DNA of 58,770 nucleotides from Deltaproteobacteria bacterium. Its GTDB lineage: Bacteria; Desulfobacterota; Dissulfuribacteria; Dissulfuribacterales; UBA5754. The position numbers were made by a program, and so were the translations under genes. How positions within the stretch are numbered: the first letter of the stretch is position 1; each line of letters starts with the position of its first letter. This document shows, piece by piece, positions 54,244 to 58,770 of the stretch. The stretch spans positions 1 to 58,770 of the forward strand of contig JAINCN010000014.1 of the NCBI GenBank assembly GCA_036574075.1, in the 5' to 3' direction. The notes beneath the pieces are model-generated. The model made no database searches. It was not told the DNA's origin and saw only the letters and a list, made by a program, of their open reading frames with translations.

Positions 54244-55142
54244 ACACACGTCACGCCCACCTCATAGCCCGCGCCAGGATCCTCCGGGCGATCCGGGCCT
54301 TTTTCGATGAGGAAGGCTTTATCGAGGTCCAGACACCCATCCTCGTCCGTGCGCCCTTGCCCGAGCCCTGCATCGAGACCTTTTCCCTCACACTGCCCGA
54401 CGGATCCAAACGGTATCTCATCCCCTCCCCTGAACTCCACATGAAGCCCCTCCTCGCCGAAGGGTTCGAGAAGGTCTTTCAGATCACGCCCGCCTTTCGC
54501 AGAGACGAGCGGGGCCCGCGCCACCTGCCGGAATTCACCCTTCTCGAATGGTACCGTACCGGGGCCACGTACAGGAAGCTCATGGAAGACTGCGAAGACC
54601 TTGTCGAAAGGACGGCCATGGCGGTAAAGGAAACAGGTTTTGTGCCCCCCCTGGATATCTCACGTCCTTTTGAGCGGATCCCCGTTCGGGAGGCGTTTAT
54701 AAATTCCGCAGGCTGGGACCCCGGCCCTGATCCCGATCCCGAAAGGTTCGATTTCGATCTGGTCACACAGGTTGAGCCCTCGCTTTCCCGAACGCGTCCC
54801 GTTTTTCTCTACGACTATCCCGCTGCCCTCGCCTCCCTCGCGCGGCTCAAAAACGATGACCCGAACGTGTCCGAGAGGGTCGAACTCTATCTCGGCGGGA
54901 TCGAGATCGCCAACGGATTTACCGAGCTCGTGGACCAGGATGAACAATCCAGGCGTTTTCGTGAGGACTTGCGCCTTCGGCAAAAACGTGGGCTTTCTGA
55001 ATATCCGTGGCCGAAAGACTTTCTCCAGGCCCTCACGCACATGCCCCCATGCGCTGGAATGGCCCTGGGAATAGACCGGCTCGTCATGGTCCTCACAGGG
55101 GCCAAAGTTATAGATGACGTGGTCTCCTTCGTTGAGGGGTGA
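54240..55142 (+). CDS. epmA: EF-P lysine ligase EpmA (GenX/PoxA), apparent ATA start
   Basis: This stand-alone class II lysyl-tRNA-synthetase-like enzyme attaches beta-lysine to EF-P. ILRAIRAFFDEEGFIEVQTP begins the core. SPELHMKPLLAEGFEKVFQI and FRRDERGPRHLPEFTLLEWY form motif 2, GIEIANGFTELVDQDEQSRR precedes motif 3, and PCAGMALGIDRLVMVLTGA is motif 3. No ATG, GTG or TTG exists near the expected N-terminus. The nearest upstream is a GTG at 54081, deep in efp. An ATA at 54240 overlaps the efp stop (ATAG) and gives a normal 300 aa. EpmB is not in the window. Confidence 0.85.
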   Translation: MDTRHAHLIARARILRAIRAFFDEEGFIEVQTPILVRAPLPEPCIETFSLTLPDGSKRYLIPSPELHMKPLLAEGFEKVFQITPAFRRDERGPRHLPEFTLLEWYRTGATYRKLMEDCEDLVERTAMAVKETGFVPPLDISRPFERIPVREAFINSAGWDPGPDPDPERFDFDLVTQVEPSLSRTRPVFLYDYPAALASLARLKNDDPNVSERVELYLGGIEIANGFTELVDQDEQSRRFREDLRLRQKRGLSEYPWPKDFLQALTHMPPCAGMALGIDRLVMVLTGAKVIDDVVSFVEG

Positions 55143-55151
55143 ACCCAAATC

Positions 55152-55247
55152 ATGCAGCTCGCGATTTTGTCGAATCCGATTCGTTGCCTGCCTGCCGACA
55201 GGCAGGTCGCCCCTTCCGCCTCGCATCTTCGGACCTGCAAGCTGCAT
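55152..55247. repeat. Palindromic element with GCCTGCC core
   Basis: ATGCAGCT at 55152 and AGCTGCAT at 55240 form outer arms. CCTGCCTG/CAGGCAGG at 55187-55206 forms the core hairpin. This is a REP-like element, probably of the same family as the rdgB palindrome. The remaining gap to 55357 holds no recognised feature. Confidence 0.7.
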
Positions 55248-55356
55248 AATTAGGGTTGATGCCCCGGTCAAAAATCAATAGGATGGCAGCATGAATAATT
55301 GATCGAGTGCAAAAGCCCATGAATTTTTCCACCAGCATCAACAAAAGGTATCCGGC

Positions 55357-56010
55357 GTGGCCTGTATGCGCCTGGTGATCACAAAAAATGGAACGGACCT
55401 GGCTGCCCTTTTTCTCTTTCTCCATATCCTCTACGTCTTTTGCATCTTTCCAGGGGGGGTATCTGCTGCAAACACCTCCAGGGAACGGGTTGAAGAAGCG
55501 ATCACGGTCATTGATGAACTCCTTCGAAATCCCCAAACCTCCCATTGGGAAGGCCCGATCTTTCTCACCATAGGCGGGGGGAGTTTCGGATGGCAGATCG
55601 GGATCACCGCCTCTGATCTCGTTCTCGTGGTGATGAACCCCCGAGGGGCGGATGCCGTCATGCATGAAAATCTGGGCCTTGGTGGGGATATTTCGGTGGC
55701 AGCCGGCCCAATCGGGAGGCAATTCAAGGCAGGCACTGACATCACGATACGATCCGAGCTCCTTGCCTACTCCCGCTCCCGTGGGATATTCGCAGGCATC
55801 TCCCTCGAGGGGACATATATCCACCAAGACTATGCATCAAACGAGGCCTTCTACGGCAGCCCCTACACCCTGACCGAGATCATGGCGGGAGGCGCCACCC
55901 TCCCTCCTGAGGGGAAACGCCTCATAGACTTTCTCAATACGCGCGTACCCGCAGGCCCATCCCATTTCGGGCCATCCGGCTCAAGCCATACCCAACGCCC
56001 GGATTCGTGA
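55357..56010 (+). CDS. SYLF/Ysc84-type lipid-binding protein, internally shortened
   Basis: This 217-aa exported protein has a hydrophobic N-terminus (LFLFLHILYVFCIF) ending near SAANTS. The C-terminal half is typical: FLTIGGGSFGWQIGITASDL, LVVMNPRGADAVM, LGGDISVAAGPIGRQFKAGT and AYSRSRGIFAGISLEGTYI. The usual part between the first helix and FLTIGG, about 45-50 residues containing the GGRYGKG loop, is absent; IDELL runs straight into RNPQTSHWEGP. Either an in-frame deletion or a shortened variant. It overlaps the glycosyltransferase start (GTGA). Confidence 0.8.
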   Translation: MACMRLVITKNGTDLAALFLFLHILYVFCIFPGGVSAANTSRERVEEAITVIDELLRNPQTSHWEGPIFLTIGGGSFGWQIGITASDLVLVVMNPRGADAVMHENLGLGGDISVAAGPIGRQFKAGTDITIRSELLAYSRSRGIFAGISLEGTYIHQDYASNEAFYGSPYTLTEIMAGGATLPPEGKRLIDFLNTRVPAGPSHFGPSGSSHTQRPDS

Positions 56011-56876
56011 GACCGGCTAAACTCACCACCAACTGCTCAACGACCTGCGTGATCCCCACCCGGGACCGGCGTGACATGCTCATCCCGGCGATCAGGAGCG
56101 TCAAGGAACAAAAGGTCCCTGTCTCTGAGATCATCCTGGTGGATGACGGCTCCATGGACGGCACTGCAGAGGCCGTCCGTTCCGCTTACCCGGACGTACA
56201 TATAATCCGGACCAGCGGAGTCGGGCCCGGAGAGGCGCGAAACCTGGGTGTGCGGGCGTCGAAAAGTGCTGCCGTCATGTTCCTCGATTCGGACGACCGC
56301 TGGCTCCCTGATCATACCGAGGCGCTCCTCTCCATCGTGGCCGCAGGTTTTGATGTGGCCTATGGAGTCACGCTCACCGTTGACTCCCTTGCAGGGGGAC
56401 GATTTCTCATCCCCGAAGAGGGCTGCGGTGTCCACGGAGCATGTCTCCATGCCCTTCTCCGCTGGTGTTTCCTCGTGCCTTCCTCTGTCTGCGTCACTCG
56501 AAAGGCCTTCGAGGAGGTGGGTGGTTTCGGTCCCCAGCCCATCGGCGAGGATTGGGTCTTTTTCCTCCGTCTTGCGTCCCGATTCCCATTCGGGTTCATT
56601 GATAAGATCATTACGGAGAGACTCCTCCACGAGAAAAGCCTCTCTCATGTCCGTGGAAACAGCGCCTCCATCCTCGACATCCTCTCCGTGATCAAAAATA
56701 TCGTCCGGGAATTGGCGCCTCCCGGCTCAGAGGCCCATGAATGGATAGAACGATCGGAACAGTTCGCCCGGGAAAAGGCCCATACCTGGAGGACGATCCA
56801 GGACTGGTACATGGCCCTCAAGGCCTCAGGCATGCTGGACGCCCCTCTGTCGCGCAGACAGAGCACGCCCGGGTAG
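56007..56876 (+). CDS. Family 2 glycosyltransferase
   Basis: This 289-aa enzyme has a GTG start overlapping the upstream stop. CVIPTRDRRDMLIPAIRSV, EIILVDDGSMDGTAEAV, GEARNLGVRASKSAAVMFLD and SDDRWLPDH (DxD) are the GT-A motifs. GGFGPQPIGEDWVFFLRLAS is the acceptor-region ED motif. No membrane helix is evident. The acceptor is unknown; genes for cell-surface sugars lie elsewhere in the window. The stop is 5 nt before the ATA proposed for folE2. Confidence 0.9.
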   Translation: MRPAKLTTNCSTTCVIPTRDRRDMLIPAIRSVKEQKVPVSEIILVDDGSMDGTAEAVRSAYPDVHIIRTSGVGPGEARNLGVRASKSAAVMFLDSDDRWLPDHTEALLSIVAAGFDVAYGVTLTVDSLAGGRFLIPEEGCGVHGACLHALLRWCFLVPSSVCVTRKAFEEVGGFGPQPIGEDWVFFLRLASRFPFGFIDKIITERLLHEKSLSHVRGNSASILDILSVIKNIVRELAPPGSEAHEWIERSEQFAREKAHTWRTIQDWYMALKASGMLDAPLSRRQSTPG

Positions 56877-56881
56877 TCGCA

Positions 56882-57736
56882 ATATCCCCGGACGTCCCGG
56901 AAGAGGCCCCCCGCGTCCCTCTCCCCATCGGAGAAGTGGGGGTCTCCCGAAAAACCGTCTGGATAGACCTTCCCGAAGGCAGGATCCCATTTGACGCGGA
57001 TATCTCGGTCAATCTTCCCGCGGACTGCCGTGGGATACACATGTCACGTATAGAGGAGGCCGTCTCTGAGCTCCACTCCGTTTCGTTTCCGGACCCGGGG
57101 GCGTATGCGGAGAGACTGGCCCGCCTCGTCTCCAGGACCCAGCGAGGTGACGAGGTAAAGGTCCGGATCGCCGGCAGGATGCCTGTCCTCCGACAGACTG
57201 CCGTAAGCGGACGCCCTTCGGTCGATACCGTACGGATCCATGCCTCCTGCTCACTCGCCGTGACGGAGAAGGGACACCAAGAGGACACCCGCATCGGGCT
57301 CGCCGTCCACCACATCACGGCCTGTCCATGCACCCAGGTCTATGCCCGGACCCTGTGCGGCGGGTTCGACACCCCGCTTCCCTATCCGACCCATTCACAA
57401 CGATCGGAGACCCGGATCGAGGTGGGAAGGACCGGAAACATCCCTTGCTACGAAGATCTGATGGAATGTCTCGAAATGGCCCTCCACGTGACACAGGACC
57501 TCCTCAAGCGCCCTGACGAGGCCGAAATCGTGATGAAATCCCACAGGGCCCCCCAGTTCGCCGAAGACGCCGTGCGAGAGGTCGCTCGGGAGGCGGGTCT
57601 TCGACTCGGGGGCAGACTTCCAGGATCGACACCGGTCATCATAGAATCGACGAGTCTTGAAAGCATCCACATCCACGATGTCCGATGCCGCATGGAGACC
57701 ACACTCGCTTGCATCCTCGACGCCCTTTCCGCATGA
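56882..57736 (+). CDS. folE2: GTP cyclohydrolase FolE2 (type IB), apparent ATA start
   Basis: This enzyme makes dihydroneopterin triphosphate for folate or queuosine without strict zinc dependence. PLPIGEVGVSRKTVWIDLP, GIHMSRIEEAVSELHSVS, IHASCSLAVTEKGHQEDTR, HHITACPCTQVYAR (catalytic Cys), GNIPCYEDLMECLEMAL and VMKSHRAPQFAEDAVREV are family motifs. No ATG, GTG or TTG exists between codon 1 of an overlapping 331-codon frame (56741) and a GTG well inside the domain (56935). The ATA at 56882 aligns with the usual N-terminal Met and gives 284 aa. Confidence 0.85.
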   Translation: MSPDVPEEAPRVPLPIGEVGVSRKTVWIDLPEGRIPFDADISVNLPADCRGIHMSRIEEAVSELHSVSFPDPGAYAERLARLVSRTQRGDEVKVRIAGRMPVLRQTAVSGRPSVDTVRIHASCSLAVTEKGHQEDTRIGLAVHHITACPCTQVYARTLCGGFDTPLPYPTHSQRSETRIEVGRTGNIPCYEDLMECLEMALHVTQDLLKRPDEAEIVMKSHRAPQFAEDAVREVAREAGLRLGGRLPGSTPVIIESTSLESIHIHDVRCRMETTLACILDALSA

Positions 57737-57761
57737 AATACCGGGGGGTCCATCCGCTCCG

Positions 57762-58415
57762 ATGATGGACACGAAGAATCATCCACCCGGTCAACGGATC
57801 GTTGTCTTTGAAGAACGCGGTTCCGGGGACCTCAAGATCGCGGGCATAGAGGTCTATGGTCGCGGGCTGACCATTGCGGAGGTCCACTCCATCGATGAGG
57901 ACCTTCCTCCGGTCATAGACGATCCTGAGACCTTTTTCCCAGAATTTTTTCACGCAGACCTCGTTCTCGACTTCCTCAGGCATCCGGATCTGGCCCAACA
58001 CCTTGTCACGGTCTGCTCTGCAAAAGGCATCCCCGTCATCTCGTCGGGCAAGCACATCGCAGGGGCGATCACGCCACCCACCTGCTGCAGCCTCGGCAAA
58101 CGCAGGGAATGCGGGGCCTACGCCGAACGATTCGGCGTCCCCGAATACAGGCTCGTGCTCGAGGGGGAACGAATTGTCTGCATCGAGGCGGACCGGGGGG
58201 CGCCGTGCGGCGCGACCTGGCAGGTGATACCTCGGATCATCGGCCAAGAGGCGGATGAGGCCGTCCCCTTGATGGGCAGGGAGATCCAGTATCTGTGCGC
58301 CATCGATCCCTCGGCGTTTGATCCCGTTTCAGGGAAAAGCATGCTCCATCACGCGGGCGAGGTCCACATGGCAGCGCTCGAAAAGGCCCTTTCCAGGGCG
58401 AAGAGACGATTGTAA
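57762..58415 (+). CDS. DUF166 family protein (thymidylate-synthase-like)
   Basis: This encodes about 217 aa starting at MMDTKNHPPGQRIVVFEERG. IAGIEVYGRGLTIAEVHSID and PPVIDDPETFFPEFFHADLV are typical of DUF166. TVCSAKGIPVISSGKHIAGA, PPTCCSLGKRRECGAYAERF and DRGAPCGATWQVIPRIIGQE provide several conserved Cys. LCAIDPSAFDPVSGKSMLHH ends it. The family is known mainly from archaea and some deltaproteobacteria, with proposed but unproven folate or thymidylate links; placement next to folE2 fits that idea. The ORF extends upstream into folE2, but the ATG at 57762 suits better. Confidence 0.82.
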   Translation: MMDTKNHPPGQRIVVFEERGSGDLKIAGIEVYGRGLTIAEVHSIDEDLPPVIDDPETFFPEFFHADLVLDFLRHPDLAQHLVTVCSAKGIPVISSGKHIAGAITPPTCCSLGKRRECGAYAERFGVPEYRLVLEGERIVCIEADRGAPCGATWQVIPRIIGQEADEAVPLMGREIQYLCAIDPSAFDPVSGKSMLHHAGEVHMAALEKALSRAKRRL

Positions 58416-58500
58416 AAGTGGTTGTTCAAGGATTGTTAGCGCTGTAATCGGCCCAGCCCCAATGCATTCAGAATATGATTGCGAAACAGCATATTGAGAG

Positions 58501-58544
58501 ATTTTCTCTGTGTCCTCTGTGCCCTCTGTGGTGAGATATAAATC
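58501..58544 (-). repeat. CACAGAGG dispersed repeat, inverted copy
   Basis: On the minus strand it reads TATATCTCACCACAGAGG followed by GCACAGAGGACACAGAGA, matching 31900-31940. The stretch from 58416 to 58500 shows no gene. Confidence 0.8.
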
Positions 58545-58562
58545 ATTTGCGTGTATCACATT

Positions 58563-58768
58563 CCTGAATCCGTGAGATATGAACTTAACTTGGCAATTTT
58601 TCAAAAAAGCCGGCGTTCGGGGTATTTGTGGAGTGAGGCGCCCATGGACGGGCGCCGTCGGCAAATCCGCCCCCATGGATGGGGGCTATTTGCCGCACGG
58701 AACAAATACCCCGAACGCCGGCTTTTTTGAAAAATTGCCAAGTTAAGTTCATATCTCACGGATTCAGG
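58563..58768 (+). mobile_element. Dispersed element, copy 15 (206 bp, perfect 67-bp arms)
   Basis: This is the only complete symmetric copy. The first 67 bp and last 67 bp are exact inverse complements. Between them lie GGCGCCC-ATGGAC-GGGCGCC and GGCAAAT-CC-GCCCCCATGGATGGGGGC-T-ATTTGCC, two further hairpins. The whole folds as a stem with two side arms. The left flank is ACATT; the right flank is cut after two bases, so the duplication cannot be tested. Confidence 0.96.
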
Positions 58769-58770
58769 AA

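Noticed and set aside
54225-54250. Programmed -1 frameshift fusing EF-P to EpmA
   Set aside because: The frame relation fits, but no canonical X-XXY-YYZ slippery heptamer or stimulating hairpin is visible, and a fused product is unknown.
58563-58768. Actual viral terminal repeat or linear replicon end
   Set aside because: The same structure is scattered inside the chromosome with target duplications, and no Rep-like or protelomerase gene is present. The similarity is in shape only.

Overview
The window is about 58.8 kb of GC-rich bacterial chromosome. The gene set suggests a Gram-negative anaerobe, most likely a deltaproteobacterium (Desulfobacterota). It carries outer-membrane porins, glucan synthesis (opgGH), a decaheme lipoprotein cytochrome with an MtrB-like barrel, an orange-protein-like NifX/Mrp/MinD cluster, a CoA-disulfide-reductase-type flavoprotein, FmdB zinc ribbons, folE2 and DUF166. 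Placement below phylum is inference.

Layout. 1-7.2 kb: minus-strand genes for a CobD-like PLP enzyme, a SLOG-like protein, rdgB, a NapH-like ferredoxin with a 45-aa partner, a thiamine-binding protein and trkAH, then tRNA-Cys. 7.2-16.4 kb: a repeat-rich stretch with an aroF fragment, a Pho-box promoter, two OprP-type porins, a transposase remnant, phnN, cysS and a panE remnant. 16.5-24.1 kb: opgG-opgH, pyk and a CapD-type dehydratase. 24-29.8 kb: a frameshifted hybrid kinase, a cut-down receiver, a chemoreceptor and an endonuclease Q homologue. 30-36.3 kb: an LbetaH protein, a parvulin, ftsH, an HtrA protease and DUF1614. 36.3-37.2 kb: nested repeats. 37.2-42.8 kb: hisD, an ABC exporter and a fused hisHF. 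42.8-48.8 kb: the orange-protein-like operon, divergent from the flavoprotein gene, then tRNA-Leu. 48.9-52.4 kb: the porin-cytochrome pair. 52.4-53.6 kb: repeats. 53.7-58.4 kb: efp-epmA, SYLF, a glycosyltransferase, folE2 and DUF166.

The most unusual structure is a dispersed non-autonomous element found about 15 times, whole or in part. Its ends read CCTGAATCCGTGAG. Seven copies have 5-6 bp flanking duplications, exact in five. Intact copies are 175 bp; one at the right edge is 206 bp with perfect 67-bp arms. Between the arms lie two smaller hairpins, giving the A-B-B'-C-C'-A' layout of a parvovirus terminal repeat. Copies sit against gene ends, supply the trkH stop codon, abut the hisHF start codon, bracket both porins, and lie beside truncated aroF and panE. 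An IS4-superfamily transposase scrap near one copy, together with the duplication length, suggests IS1634-type mobilisation.

Other points to check are two neighbouring genes (epmA, folE2) with no ATG/GTG/TTG start but an ATA at the expected place, an in-frame TGA in the MtrB-like gene, a plant/yeast-like HisH-HisF fusion, a beta-clamp-like tail on endonuclease Q, and a 165-bp tandem duplication carrying a tiny ORF behind a sequestered ribosome site.
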